This document shows positions 36,102-45,714 of a DNA stretch of 47,245 bases, one piece after another. A program made the position numbers and the translations under genes. Source of the DNA: a virus; the IMG/VR virus record IMGVR_UViG_3300027858_000009, positions 1 through 47,245 of that record; one strand, written 5' to 3'. Numbering within the stretch: the first letter of the stretch is position 1; every line of letters starts with the position of its first letter. The notes under the pieces were generated by a model. The model searched no databases. It was not told the origin of the DNA and worked only from the letters and a program-made list of their open reading frames with translations.

Positions 36102-36674
36102 ATGGATTATAAGGATAGGTTAGAAGCGTTTAAAGATGAGTTGGATCTTATATCTAAACCAATAATTAGGGAATTTACAGAAGCTTGTATAATGGCTGCA
36201 CCAGATTATGTGTTTGAAGATTGTCCTTCAAGTTCTACTGGTAAATATCATCCTATTGATGAATTAGGCCCGGACGGGACTATTCTTCATACCAAGAGGG
36301 TATTTGCTTTGGCTTACGAGTTAAGTCGGGGGCTTGATTGCGAACATAACCGAGATGAGATATGTGCTGCTGCTCTTTTACATGATATGGCAAAACGCGG
36401 ACTGAAGAGTTCCGAACACACTGTAAAAGACCACCCTCAAATAATGGCTAAGTTGGTTGCTAGTGTTTATAGAGAAAAATTTAAAGATAAATTAAGTAGA
36501 GAATCAGCTCTAATTATTTATTATGGGATTTTTTATCATTATGGGCCGTGGACTTCTCGATCAGATAAGAAACCACTTTCTGAATACACGCCGGAAGAAT
36601 TATGTGTGTATGTATCTGATTATGTAGTTAGTAAGAAATTTATACATGTAGACCATAAAAGGAAAGGCAGTTAA
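36102..36674 (+). CDS. HD-domain phosphohydrolase
   Basis: 190 residues. H63 in GTILHTKRV, H94-D95 in ALLHDMAKRG and D173 in VYVSDYVVS form the metal-binding HD site. Such enzymes hydrolyse nucleotides (dNTPs, cyclic or ppGpp-like). Substrate not evident. AAGGAG is upstream. Near the dNMP kinase, so nucleotide-pool or signalling chemistry is plausible. Confidence 0.8.
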   Translation: MDYKDRLEAFKDELDLISKPIIREFTEACIMAAPDYVFEDCPSSSTGKYHPIDELGPDGTILHTKRVFALAYELSRGLDCEHNRDEICAAALLHDMAKRGLKSSEHTVKDHPQIMAKLVASVYREKFKDKLSRESALIIYYGIFYHYGPWTSRSDKKPLSEYTPEELCVYVSDYVVSKKFIHVDHKRKGS

Positions 36675-36676
36675 AG

Positions 36677-36925
36677 ATGGCTGATCGTAGATGGATTCCA
36701 GAAGGTGGGATAAAAAAACATAATGAAAAAATCCACAGGGAAAGTAAAATAGCAGACGATTATAAGAATTTACCTTTTACATTTTCTAAACCGGCGAAAG
36801 ATAAAAGACATGATTGGTTTGAATGTGTAGAATGTGGTAAAATGATAGCTGCCCCTGTAAACACGGTTATGTGTATATGTCCTGATTGTAAGAAAGTTAC
36901 TAAAGTTGAAAGAGTTAAGGAGTGA
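36677..36925 (+). CDS. Zinc-ribbon protein
   Basis: 82 residues. CVEC at 50-53 and CPDC at 68-71 form a zinc ribbon behind a basic N-terminus. Three bases after the HD gene. Function unknown. Confidence 0.6.
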   Translation: MADRRWIPEGGIKKHNEKIHRESKIADDYKNLPFTFSKPAKDKRHDWFECVECGKMIAAPVNTVMCICPDCKKVTKVERVKE

Positions 36926-36928
36926 ATT

Positions 36929-37414
36929 ATGGTAGAATGGCATGTTTGGACTATAAACCAGCAAAGACATAAAAGGGTAAAGGAATTTTTAGATAGTTTG
37001 CCAGAAATTAATGATTATTTTTATCCTACAGTGACTAAAGAGTATCAAACTAAATCTGGTAAGAAAACTAAAGATGTTGCATTGTTTAGTAACTACATAT
37101 TTATTAGGTATGAATGTGATAACTATTTACAGGAAAAAATATCTAATAATAATTGGATTAAAGACTATGTAGGCCAGTGTTCTAAAAAAGAAATGAAAGA
37201 TGTTTTAGCGTTGTCCAAAAAGAAATACGAAGATTTAGTTCCTACAGGTGAAGTACAAAAAGGGCGAAGTTACAAGTTGATAGGAACGCCGTTTGTGGAT
37301 ATGACTTGTACTGTAGTAGATATTGATGGCGACAAATTAGTTGTATCTGTAGAGTTGTTTGGGTCAGGTAGACTTATAAAATGTTCGATTAATGACATAG
37401 ACTTGGAAAGGTAA
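36929..37414 (+). CDS. NusG/RfaH-like transcription elongation factor
   Basis: 161 residues. WHVWTINQQRHKRVKEFLDS, YFYPTV, KKTKDVALFSNYIFIRYE and YVGQCSKKEM are the NGN domain (the Pro-Gly-Tyr-x-Phe position reads SNYIF). KGRSYKLIGTPFVDMTCTVV, GDKLVVSVELFGSGR and IKCSINDIDLE form a KOW end. NusG paralogues bind the polymerase clamp and promote processive transcription. Directly before the packaging genes, which have no copy of the phage promoter. GGAG is upstream. Confidence 0.75.
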   Translation: MVEWHVWTINQQRHKRVKEFLDSLPEINDYFYPTVTKEYQTKSGKKTKDVALFSNYIFIRYECDNYLQEKISNNNWIKDYVGQCSKKEMKDVLALSKKKYEDLVPTGEVQKGRSYKLIGTPFVDMTCTVVDIDGDKLVVSVELFGSGRLIKCSINDIDLER

Positions 37415-37419
37415 TGTAA

Positions 37420-37860
37420 ATGGGGGATGAGGTTAGGGTTACTAAGAATAGAGGAAGGCCGCTCGGGCATAGATTGAGTGAGGAAACTAAAGATAAAATA
37501 AGGCATGGGAGACTAGGCACCCATCATTCTAAGAAAACTAGAGATAAAATATCTAAATCTTTAATAGCATATTTTAAAAAGAGGGACTCGTTATCAGCTA
37601 GTATTGCACAGGAGTATAAATATGTGTCCGAAGAAGCTGCTGATTGGGTCTATGAAAATAGGGATGAGATTGATGAAACTGAACATGTGGTGACCGAAAA
37701 AAGATTGTCTTATTTGAATCAATTAGAGTTGTGTTTAGGTGGTGATATAGAAAAGATGTTTGGGCACAGTACTACCCCAGAATTTTTATTAATATTAAAG
37801 GAGGAACTTGTAGAAGCTTTTGGTAAAGACAGGCTTGTTGAGCTACATTCTTTACTATAG
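37420..37860 (+). CDS. NUMOD3-motif hypothetical protein
   Basis: 146 residues. The N-terminus contains GRPLGHRLSEETKDKIRHGR and THHSKKTRDKISKSL, two copies of the short NUMOD3-like DNA-binding motif found in GIY-YIG/HNH homing enzymes. The remainder is helical and lacks a nuclease site. It may be a terminase-associated DNA-recognition protein, since it directly precedes the small terminase candidate. Confidence 0.55.
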   Translation: MGDEVRVTKNRGRPLGHRLSEETKDKIRHGRLGTHHSKKTRDKISKSLIAYFKKRDSLSASIAQEYKYVSEEAADWVYENRDEIDETEHVVTEKRLSYLNQLELCLGGDIEKMFGHSTTPEFLLILKEELVEAFGKDRLVELHSLL

Positions 37861-37870
37861 AGGAGAGAGT

Positions 37871-38395
37871 ATGATAAAAGCTAAGAGAGGAAGACCGAAA
37901 AAAACACCTAAATTTAAAGACTTATTGAGGAAAACCATACCCGCAGCTGATATATTTGATGAAAGCGAGTTGGCTACTTATGAGGCATTGGTAGGTATAT
38001 ATTTAAAGGATTTTGATGAGTCGCAGTTAACTGCTAATGATATGGATGATATCATGTCCATAGCTATGAATAGGGTTTTAGAGATAAGATTATTAAGAGC
38101 TAGTAAAGGCGATGCTACGATGCAGATAGATGCTTCGACTGCTATAGAACGTCTTAGAAAGCAAACAGAAAAACTTAAAGATAATTTAGCCGCTAGACGG
38201 AAGGATCGTATAGATCCTAAAAGGTATAGCGGTTTTTCTATTGTTGATATGGCTGTGTCTTTTGATATGGACAAAAAGAGGGAGATAATGGAAAGAGCGT
38301 CCAAAATGTCGGTAGGAGAAGAGGAAGTTAAGAAATCAGACCTTCTTATAGGTAATCGTGATGATGAGGGCGCTGATGTGGTAGAAGAGGAGTAA
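37871..38395 (+). CDS. Probable terminase small subunit
   Basis: 174 residues from ATG 37871 (GAGGAG upstream; a longer frame overlaps the previous gene). Basic N-terminus (KAKRGRPKKTPKFKDLL), helical core (AMNRVLEIRLLRASKGDATM), coiled coil (TAIERLRKQTEKLKDNLAA) and acidic tail. The size, helical architecture and position directly before the large subunit support the call; sequence alone does not prove it. It recognises phage DNA for packaging. Confidence 0.55.
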   Translation: MIKAKRGRPKKTPKFKDLLRKTIPAADIFDESELATYEALVGIYLKDFDESQLTANDMDDIMSIAMNRVLEIRLLRASKGDATMQIDASTAIERLRKQTEKLKDNLAARRKDRIDPKRYSGFSIVDMAVSFDMDKKREIMERASKMSVGEEEVKKSDLLIGNRDDEGADVVEEE

Positions 38396-38396
38396 A

Positions 38397-40115
38397 TTGC
38401 CTAACATTGATCTTTACGAGAATATGGATCTAATTATAGATCAGGGGTCTGCTATGATCAAATACTATAGAGGAGACCCTGTAATGGCGGCCTATGATCT
38501 TTTGAATGTAGATTTGGCCCCCATACAAAGAGTTATATTACGTGATATGTGGTTTAAGAGTTTTGATATCACTGTTATGGGCCGAGGCGGTGGTAAAACG
38601 TTCTTATTGGGTGTTAATGCTACACTACATGCTCTTTTGTACCCTGGGTATAGGGTAGGATTAATCGCACCTTCTTTTCGTCAGTCTAAGATGATATTTG
38701 CAGAAGTAGAAAAGATTTACCAAAGGGCGCCTATATTAAGGGAAGCTTGTGCAAAAAAACCTACCAGAGGATCTGACACTTGTTTTCTTAAATTTAAAGG
38801 CACAGATTATTCTAACGGGAGCTTTATTGAGGCACTGCCAATAGGTGTTGATGGTGCTAAAATTCGTGGTTCCCGTTTTTATTTGGTCCAAATAGATGAG
38901 TTAGCACAAATGCCCACAGATATTATTGATTTAGTGGTTCGTCCTATGGCAGCTGTATCACTTGAGCCAATGCAACGTGTTCGGGAGCGCCAACGCCAGA
39001 AGGAGATGATTAGACAGGGATTGGCTACGGAAGATGATTTTGCAGATGAATCAGCTAATAAAATGATAATGACTTCGTCTGGATACTTTAAATTTAACCA
39101 TATGTGGCACAGAATGAAATCTTATTGGAAAGCCATTAAAGAAGAAGGTGAAAACACTAAATACGCTGTGCACCAAGTACCATACCAATTGTTACCTAAA
39201 GGTTTTTTGGATGCCGAGAATATAAAAGAAGCTCGTCGTACGATGTCAAGTATTGAATTTATGATGGAATACGAAGCTGCTATGGTTTCAGATAGTGATG
39301 GATTTTTTAAGGCATCTATGTTGGAAGCATGTACTTTGGGGAGTACTTTTAGTATACGCCTTGTAGGCCAGAGAGGTAAAGAGTATGTTATGGGGATTGA
39401 CCCGAACCAGGGCGGCAAAGCTTCGTGCGGTGTAATTATAATAGAGGTAGGATCACCACATAAAATAGTCTATGTTGCAGGACTGAAGAAAAAGACCACC
39501 CAAGAAATGGTTATGGAATTTCAGAGACTTTCAGATACGTTTAATGTTGTACGTATATTTATGGATTCGCAAGGTGGTGGTAATGCTGTTATGGATTTAT
39601 TACGGGAGGGGTATAATAATCATGAACCTATATTGGATCCAAACGATGAATTGTCAAAAGGAAAGACCGGAAGATATATATTAAGAATGACAAATCCTGC
39701 TCCATCGTGGATAAACGATGCTAATTTTGACACCTTGGCTATGTTTGAACACAAAGATTTAAGATTTCCAGAGTTACCTGTGTCAAATACGCCTGATCTT
39801 ATAGCTGAAAAACTGTATGAAGAGGTCAGAATACTGAAAGCGCAATTGTTAAACATAGTTGTAACCCAAACAGCTAGGGGGGTAAGGCATTTTGACACGC
39901 CTAAAAAAGGTCAAAACAAGGATTTATACTCAGCGACTATACTTGCTGCTTGGGGTGTAAGAGAAATGTATAGAGAGTTAGTGGAAGTTGATGTAGTTTT
40001 AGAATCCCAGGGATTAGTACGACCACATCAACAAGGTAGCAGATTCACTCATTCTATGGCAGGAGTATCAGGGATGGGCCATCTAAAAAACGCTGTTTTG
40101 ACTAAAATAAAATAA
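38397..40115 (+). CDS. terL: Terminase large subunit
   Basis: 572 residues, TTG start with GAGGAG four bases upstream. Walker A MGRGGGKTF (61-69), Walker B FYLVQIDE with D167-E168, then the RNase-H-like nuclease with D335 in VMGIDPNQGG and D390 in RIFMDSQGGG. The ATPase pumps DNA into the prohead and the nuclease cuts the concatemer. No intein or intron is visible. It starts one base after the small-subunit stop. Confidence 0.92.
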   Translation: MPNIDLYENMDLIIDQGSAMIKYYRGDPVMAAYDLLNVDLAPIQRVILRDMWFKSFDITVMGRGGGKTFLLGVNATLHALLYPGYRVGLIAPSFRQSKMIFAEVEKIYQRAPILREACAKKPTRGSDTCFLKFKGTDYSNGSFIEALPIGVDGAKIRGSRFYLVQIDELAQMPTDIIDLVVRPMAAVSLEPMQRVRERQRQKEMIRQGLATEDDFADESANKMIMTSSGYFKFNHMWHRMKSYWKAIKEEGENTKYAVHQVPYQLLPKGFLDAENIKEARRTMSSIEFMMEYEAAMVSDSDGFFKASMLEACTLGSTFSIRLVGQRGKEYVMGIDPNQGGKASCGVIIIEVGSPHKIVYVAGLKKKTTQEMVMEFQRLSDTFNVVRIFMDSQGGGNAVMDLLREGYNNHEPILDPNDELSKGKTGRYILRMTNPAPSWINDANFDTLAMFEHKDLRFPELPVSNTPDLIAEKLYEEVRILKAQLLNIVVTQTARGVRHFDTPKKGQNKDLYSATILAAWGVREMYRELVEVDVVLESQGLVRPHQQGSRFTHSMAGVSGMGHLKNAVLTKIK

Positions 40116-40171
40116 TCTAACTATGTTTTAATAGAGGCTTGTACTCTTTATTATATTAAGGAGATTTGGTT

Positions 40172-40561
40172 ATGGTGGAAGAAAAAACTGAAGTTACTAC
40201 TGTAAAAGATATGTCAGATCGTATACATGCTAAGATAGATGATTTTGCTGATGAAATTGATGAAGAATTTTTAGACGAGTTAGATGTACAGCTAAAAGCA
40301 AAAAAGCGGGGTGATAGGGGATATTTTATATGTAAAAATAGTTATTGGGATATGTGGTTCCAAAAATTATTTGCCCAATTGATATCCGTTAAAATATGGA
40401 TTATAGCTTTAATAACTGTTTTGTTAAAATTAGCCTTGATTACTAATATTCAGTTTGCCTCAATACTAGGAATTATTATGGCTTTGAAGGGAAGCTTCCA
40501 AATAGCGGGAGTTTGGAAAAAGAACGGTAACGGCGGTGATAATGCTGTGGATAAAACATAA
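40172..40561 (+). CDS. Membrane protein between terL and portal
   Basis: 129 residues from ATG 40172 (AAGGAG upstream; a TTG two codons earlier is weaker). Acidic N-terminus (HAKIDDFADEIDEEFLDELD), then two hydrophobic segments (KIWIIALITVLLKLALI and FASILGIIMALKGSFQIA). Such two-helix proteins in head clusters are sometimes holins, so it is a holin candidate, not more. Overlap and codon use are like the neighbours. Confidence 0.55.
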   Translation: MVEEKTEVTTVKDMSDRIHAKIDDFADEIDEEFLDELDVQLKAKKRGDRGYFICKNSYWDMWFQKLFAQLISVKIWIIALITVLLKLALITNIQFASILGIIMALKGSFQIAGVWKKNGNGGDNAVDKT

Positions 40562-40572
40562 GGAGTACCTAC

Positions 40573-42522
40573 ATGGATTCTAAAACATTAAACAAAGTTA
40601 CAGCTGAACTGAAGGATAAGTACCCAGAAGTTGGGATTCAGAAGATTGAAGTAGATGAAAAAGTTGGAACATCTACTTTTTTCGTGAGTCCTACTAAAAA
40701 AGTTTTGGCCACACTGCCCCCAGAAAAAGCTGTTAATTTACATGGAGCTGCTGAAGCTGCTTCCACTTTGAGGCGGAATGTCATTGACCGCTCAGTATTA
40801 GATTTAATTAAGAAATCAGTTTCTGAAGAGGATCCACATGAAATATTTAAGAGAGCTATAAAATATTATTATGAAGGCGATTACTATGGTTCGCATGTAG
40901 ATATTTTGACTAATTTTGCATCTAAGGGGTTTGAGAATGATATTGATGATGATACAATAAAAGCATTCTACGATACTTGGAATTTTGATGTAAATTTCAA
41001 ACAAGTTATTGATTGGATCTTTTTTGATTTTTTTAGAGTTGGTATGGTGAGGACTTATAAAATCATAGGTAAATATGAGCCGGGTGTAAGTTATTTGTCT
41101 CCGATTCCAGGTGCAAAGAAAGCCAAAGGCGATCTTAAATTGTTGACGGCGAGAGCTGCACGTATACACCAGAAGAGATTACGGAATCTTGAAAAACAGT
41201 TGAAGGCTCTTGATGGACGCAAGAAAAGTGAAAGAGATCTTTATAAAGAATTATCAGCTAAAAAAAGAGTGTGGTCTAAAGGATTTATGCCAATAGCTTA
41301 CACTGTTTTAAATCCACTTTTGATTGAAATTGATGGTAGTTTGTTATTTGATAAAACTAAAGTGACTTTAAAGCCTTCAGATAGTCTTAAAAAGTTACTT
41401 AAAAAACCAGTGTCAGAACTTACTGATGATGAAAAACTTATTCTTAAGCTTTTGCCTTCAGATTTTAAAGCGTCTGTTGACGAGGGTGGGGGAGTTGTAC
41501 TCGACCCATTATTTGTTGGTGCTGTAGATTATAGAAAGCAACCTTATGAGCGTTACCCCAAGCCTCGTGGCGTCAAAGTTTTTGATGCGATAGAATATAA
41601 AAATTCATTACGCGAAGCAGATTTGAGTACACTCGATGGGATTACTAATTATATTTTGAAAATAACAGTAGGAAATGATGAGTATCCAGTAACTGAACAG
41701 ACCCAGTTGGAAACGGTTGCTGAACTATTTAATACCACTTCAAAGTCATTTGATGTTGTGTGGAACCACACATTAGAAGTTGAAAAAATAGTATCACCTG
41801 AAATTGAAGCTATTTTGGGACAGGATAAGTATGCCCAAGTTAATGAAGATATTAGTGGTGGTCTTGCTTTGTCTAGAGCACTTGTTGATGGAATTACTAA
41901 TGTTCAGGAAGCTGAGGCTGGGTTAATTGTTAAAACGGTTATAGAAGAAGTAAATTATGCAAGAGAGCAAGTGTCGCGATGGATATATAACGAGTATAGG
42001 CAGATAGCCGAGGCTATGGGGTTTGATAGATTTCCTAAAGTCAGGTGGGATAATACAGTACTGCGTGATATTATACTATATATGAGTACTATTTCTCAAC
42101 TGGTCGATAGACGTATGTTATCGTATGAAACTGCTCTTGGGCAACTTGGGTTTGATTATGACAATGAGTTTAATAATATGGAGAACGAGTTGCCGTCAGT
42201 TTTGAAGGGTGTTTTGGGTATTTTGGGCAGCCCATTTCAGCAATCAAAGACGCAGCCTACTCAAAATGCTCCTGTGGGCACGCCATCTAGTGGCAGACCT
42301 AAAGGACAGGTGCCCAAGAAGAAACAACCTAGTACTAATGTAAAAAATAAAACTAAAGTGCCTAATCAATCGCCAAGCAATCAGCCTGGCGGTAGTCCGC
42401 AAGCTGCTAATATAAATATAAAAACTTTAATTACTGCTGCCGCAGAGATGATGGATGAGGATCAATTTAGTATGTTTTTAGGAGGATTTTTAGAAGAATT
42501 AAGACGTGCCAATTCTGAGTAG
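40573..42522 (+). CDS. Portal protein
   Basis: 649 residues. Its place directly behind terL, its length, the helical C-terminal wing (VIEEVNYAREQVSRWIYNEY) and the long disordered Gln/Pro/Lys tail ending in a short helix fit phage portals. The portal forms the DNA entry ring of the capsid and docks the terminase. AAGGAG is upstream. Ends in TAG. Confidence 0.75.
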   Translation: MDSKTLNKVTAELKDKYPEVGIQKIEVDEKVGTSTFFVSPTKKVLATLPPEKAVNLHGAAEAASTLRRNVIDRSVLDLIKKSVSEEDPHEIFKRAIKYYYEGDYYGSHVDILTNFASKGFENDIDDDTIKAFYDTWNFDVNFKQVIDWIFFDFFRVGMVRTYKIIGKYEPGVSYLSPIPGAKKAKGDLKLLTARAARIHQKRLRNLEKQLKALDGRKKSERDLYKELSAKKRVWSKGFMPIAYTVLNPLLIEIDGSLLFDKTKVTLKPSDSLKKLLKKPVSELTDDEKLILKLLPSDFKASVDEGGGVVLDPLFVGAVDYRKQPYERYPKPRGVKVFDAIEYKNSLREADLSTLDGITNYILKITVGNDEYPVTEQTQLETVAELFNTTSKSFDVVWNHTLEVEKIVSPEIEAILGQDKYAQVNEDISGGLALSRALVDGITNVQEAEAGLIVKTVIEEVNYAREQVSRWIYNEYRQIAEAMGFDRFPKVRWDNTVLRDIILYMSTISQLVDRRMLSYETALGQLGFDYDNEFNNMENELPSVLKGVLGILGSPFQQSKTQPTQNAPVGTPSSGRPKGQVPKKKQPSTNVKNKTKVPNQSPSNQPGGSPQAANINIKTLITAAAEMMDEDQFSMFLGGFLEELRRANSE

Positions 42523-42594
42523 TGGCAGGCATTTAACTAACCGTATTATAAATAGAGGACTATTGTTTTAATTTTAGGTAGGGGAGGACTTATT

Positions 42595-43659
42595 GTGAAA
42601 CATAAATATAGCCCAGTAACGCTTGAGGCTAACATAGAACTTTTTGAGGGTACTGATGAGCTTAGACAGGAAGTGGCCTCTGTAGTACCGTTCCCAGAAA
42701 ATAAAACACCAGATATGTTATTCTTTTCTGGCATTTTTGTGTCATCTGGTGAAAATCTAAATAAAGCATTTTTCTTACCTTCCGAACTTGTAAAATCCCA
42801 CCACACCATTAATAATAAAGCACTAGATATTGAACATGATGAAACCCAGATTATTGGGCATATATATTCAAGTGCTTTTGTAGACCGAAGCGGGGTTAAG
42901 CTTAATATAGATACTTTGCAAGACATGAATCATGATGAACTTGAAAAGATGGATATAGATGTTATGATTGCGGGTATTATATATAAAAGTAGATTTCCAG
43001 AACTTGCCAGCGAAGTCAAAGAGAGTAAGTGGAAATTATCTATGGAAACCTATTTTCAAGACTATGATGTGAAAATAGGGGATCTTATATTATCTAAAAA
43101 AGAAGCTGAGGCTTTAGGTTTGGCTTCGGATGAGGTATTAGGGCGTGTAGCAAGGATTTTAAAAAAGGGAAAGGAGATGGCAAAGGGCGAAATTGCACGT
43201 GTTTTAAAGGGCTTAATGTTTTCCGGATGTGGTTTGGTTAAGAACCCAGCTAATCCTAGATCTGTTATTTTAGAAACAGCTAAGAAAAAAGAGTTGGATA
43301 ATGGAGAACTAGTAGTTGAGTTAGACCCAGAAACTAAGCGTAAGAAAAAGGAAGAGGCAGATCTTGATATTGTTGATATACGCACGCAAACCAGTCCTGG
43401 CATCTGTGTGAGCTATAAAAGACGTGTAATAGACGCGACTTTTGAAGGCCCAGATGTTAAGGTTTTACATGAGGATTGGTGCACACTTTATGACACTGGA
43501 TGTACATCACCTTCTAGAGGAGCTGATCATCCAGAGTGTATTAGGCATCAAGTAATAGCAGTAACAAGGGATTATACCCAACACAAGTTAAGTGATTTGC
43601 AAGCAAAAGACAAACGAGGCGGTCTTTTAGCACGATTGATGAACTTGTTAGGTGTTTAA
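42595..43659 (+). CDS. Putative prohead maturation protease
   Basis: 354 residues, GTG start with GGGGAGG upstream. Two candidate elements are ALDIEHDETQIIGHIYSSAF (His) and SKWKLSMETYFQDYD (Ser), in the order and spacing of herpesvirus-assemblin/T4 gp21-type prohead proteases. Position between portal and scaffold supports this. It could cleave scaffold and capsid proteins during maturation. The C-terminal 100 residues have paired Cys (YDTGC, HPEC) and no assignment. A ClpP-fold protease is also present upstream. Confidence 0.5.
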   Translation: MKHKYSPVTLEANIELFEGTDELRQEVASVVPFPENKTPDMLFFSGIFVSSGENLNKAFFLPSELVKSHHTINNKALDIEHDETQIIGHIYSSAFVDRSGVKLNIDTLQDMNHDELEKMDIDVMIAGIIYKSRFPELASEVKESKWKLSMETYFQDYDVKIGDLILSKKEAEALGLASDEVLGRVARILKKGKEMAKGEIARVLKGLMFSGCGLVKNPANPRSVILETAKKKELDNGELVVELDPETKRKKKEEADLDIVDIRTQTSPGICVSYKRRVIDATFEGPDVKVLHEDWCTLYDTGCTSPSRGADHPECIRHQVIAVTRDYTQHKLSDLQAKDKRGGLLARLMNLLGV

Positions 43660-43685
43660 AAATTTAAAATAGGAGGAAATCGCTC

Positions 43686-44084
43686 ATGCCACAAGCACAA
43701 GTAGGAAAAACAAAAAGCATGCCTAAAGTTGTTAGGGTTAATGCTGCTGATGGTGAAGCCGTACTGTATAGAAATTTAGGTAACGGTCGAAGGCTGCCCT
43801 TTCTGTGGGGTACTACTGTTACGTTGGCATCAGGTGCCACCGAAGTAGTGGTGTCCAGCGGTGTTTCATTTAATGATCATGACGTAGCAGACGCTATTAT
43901 TCAAGTAGCTCCTTTGTCAGCTGCTGGCGCAGCTTTAGAATACTATGTATCTAAAGACACCGGTACTAACGTTGTTAAGTTGGTTGCTGGGGCACCGTCA
44001 GCGGACTGTGATTTTGACGTTGTGATTATGTTAGGTGTTGGTTATGACTTTTTGAGTACTCATACCAACCAGATTTGGAGCTAA
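43686..44084 (+). CDS. Probable head-associated protein
   Basis: 132 residues, Ala/Val/Gly-rich and beta-like (TTVTLASGATEVVVSSGVSF; DCDFDVVIMLGVGYDFL). The composition matches decoration or head-completion proteins of this cluster. AGGAGG is upstream. Not assigned to a family. The 121 bases after it hold no gene. Confidence 0.5.
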   Translation: MPQAQVGKTKSMPKVVRVNAADGEAVLYRNLGNGRRLPFLWGTTVTLASGATEVVVSSGVSFNDHDVADAIIQVAPLSAAGAALEYYVSKDTGTNVVKLVAGAPSADCDFDVVIMLGVGYDFLSTHTNQIWS

Positions 44085-44205
44085 TTATTAGAATTACTTT
44101 TATGATATGTGTATTAGGTTAAGGAAATGGGAAATTTAAATTACTAATATGAGGTTGGTAGTTAATTTTTTAATGTTTTAAAAATTATTGTAGGAGGTTT
44201 AGTTT

Positions 44206-44994
44206 ATGTCTGATAAACTTACTCAAGATGTTCAAGGTATTGTTGACGAGATCTTTAAGCAAAAAGAAGAAGTCGCTATGAGGAAACAGACTGAGGACGC
44301 TTTAAATAAGTCAGCTAATAAAATAACTGAACTGTCCACATCTTTGGAGGCAAAAGATGAGGAACTTAGTGAAGTTGTAGCGAAGCTGGCGGAGTCTGAA
44401 GCAGCTGTTTCTGGACTTTCCGATGTTAATAAGGAACTCGAAAAGAATCTTGAGAAAGCGACCTCTGATTTTGAAGCTGAGAAGGAAGTGTTAACCAAAA
44501 GAGCGGAAACGGCCGAAAAAGAACTTGAGGATATGAAAAAGGATCAGCTTACACAAGCTAGATTCGAAGAACTCAAGGGCGAAGGCGTGTCTGCTACTGA
44601 TGAAAAAGCTATAGAAGATCAGGTTGCTAAGATTCGTGAAATGGAAGATGAAGATTTTGAAGCTTATAAAGTGGAGCGTGTTGAACTACGCAAAGCTGTT
44701 GTTGCTGAGCTGGAAGCATCTCCTAAAGAAAAAACAGCTGAAGAACTAGCTGCTGAAGAAGCTGCTGCTGCTGCTGAGGAACTTTCTGAAGAAGCAAAAG
44801 CTGCTAAAGAAGCTGAAGAAGAAGCTGCGAGAATAAAGGCTGAAGAAGAGGCTGCTGCCGCTTCTGATAGTCCGATAGAACCGATGAAAGCTATGGCTGC
44901 TCTACTCAATATGGAAACTGCTCCTAATGCTGATTTACTTACTAAGTATAGTGAATTAGGTAAAGCAATGGCCAAGAAATATGAGAAAGAGTAA
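44206..44994 (+). CDS. Scaffold protein
   Basis: 262 residues. Almost entirely Glu/Lys/Ala-rich coiled coil (residues 20-170), an Ala/Glu low-complexity segment, and a short ordered C-terminus (TKYSELGKAMAKKYEKE), the usual capsid-binding end of scaffolds. It lies between the protease and capsid genes. AGGAGG is upstream. Would guide capsid assembly and be removed by the protease. Confidence 0.75.
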   Translation: MSDKLTQDVQGIVDEIFKQKEEVAMRKQTEDALNKSANKITELSTSLEAKDEELSEVVAKLAESEAAVSGLSDVNKELEKNLEKATSDFEAEKEVLTKRAETAEKELEDMKKDQLTQARFEELKGEGVSATDEKAIEDQVAKIREMEDEDFEAYKVERVELRKAVVAELEASPKEKTAEELAAEEAAAAAEELSEEAKAAKEAEEEAARIKAEEEAAAASDSPIEPMKAMAALLNMETAPNADLLTKYSELGKAMAKKYEKE

Positions 44995-45041
44995 GATAGT
45001 AAGTAATCGTTGTAAAATATAGTTAAGGAGGGAAGGTAATT

Positions 45042-45635
45042 ATGTTTATTCCTAGACATCCTGTTGTAGAAAATCAATTTTGCCAGCTTGCCACTACTTC
45101 AATTTCTGGTGGAACTGGTAATGTTTTAGCTTATGCGGGTTCAGCTTGTTATCTCGATGACTCAGCTGCGGCTACTACTGTAAAAATTTACGCTGCTAAT
45201 GAAAACAAACCTTGTTTTGGTTTCTTGATGCAGAAGGTGAAAAATGGCTATCACGCTATTCATCCAGCTGGTATGGTGCTTCCTGGAGATCTTGGATCTT
45301 CTGATGTTATCGCACAACCTAGTTATGATGCTAATGGTCAGATTACTGGTAGTAAAGAAGCACCTGTAGGTGTGGCCCATTTGGGTATTTGGGATACTAT
45401 TCATTATTATGGCAGTGGCGCATTGAATGCTGGAGTTAATCTGTGGGTACGCCAGTCTAGCTTGTCTGAACTTTGTGATACTGGTGCAAGTAAGAATACT
45501 GGTAATACAGTAACTACTTGGACTACACCTGCTGGTTCAGTTGCTGTTGTTGTTAAGGGAGCAAGTGCTGCACAAGTTACTGCTAATAATAATAACACCA
45601 CGCTTTATCCTATTAGGGTAAAACTTTTAGTGTAA
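45042..45635 (+). CDS. Head decoration-type protein
   Basis: 197 residues, beta-rich with Gly/Ala/Thr/Asn, ending LYPIRVKLLV. Directly upstream of the major capsid gene, where decoration or cement proteins lie. GGAGGGAAGG is upstream. No family-specific motif seen. Confidence 0.55.
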   Translation: MFIPRHPVVENQFCQLATTSISGGTGNVLAYAGSACYLDDSAAATTVKIYAANENKPCFGFLMQKVKNGYHAIHPAGMVLPGDLGSSDVIAQPSYDANGQITGSKEAPVGVAHLGIWDTIHYYGSGALNAGVNLWVRQSSLSELCDTGASKNTGNTVTTWTTPAGSVAVVVKGASAAQVTANNNNTTLYPIRVKLLV

Positions 45636-45714
45636 TAAAAAAATCAAGGAAATTAAGTATGGATCAAAGCACGTATAGTGCATCCAAAACTACTTGAGGG
45701 AGGAATGTTAGGTT

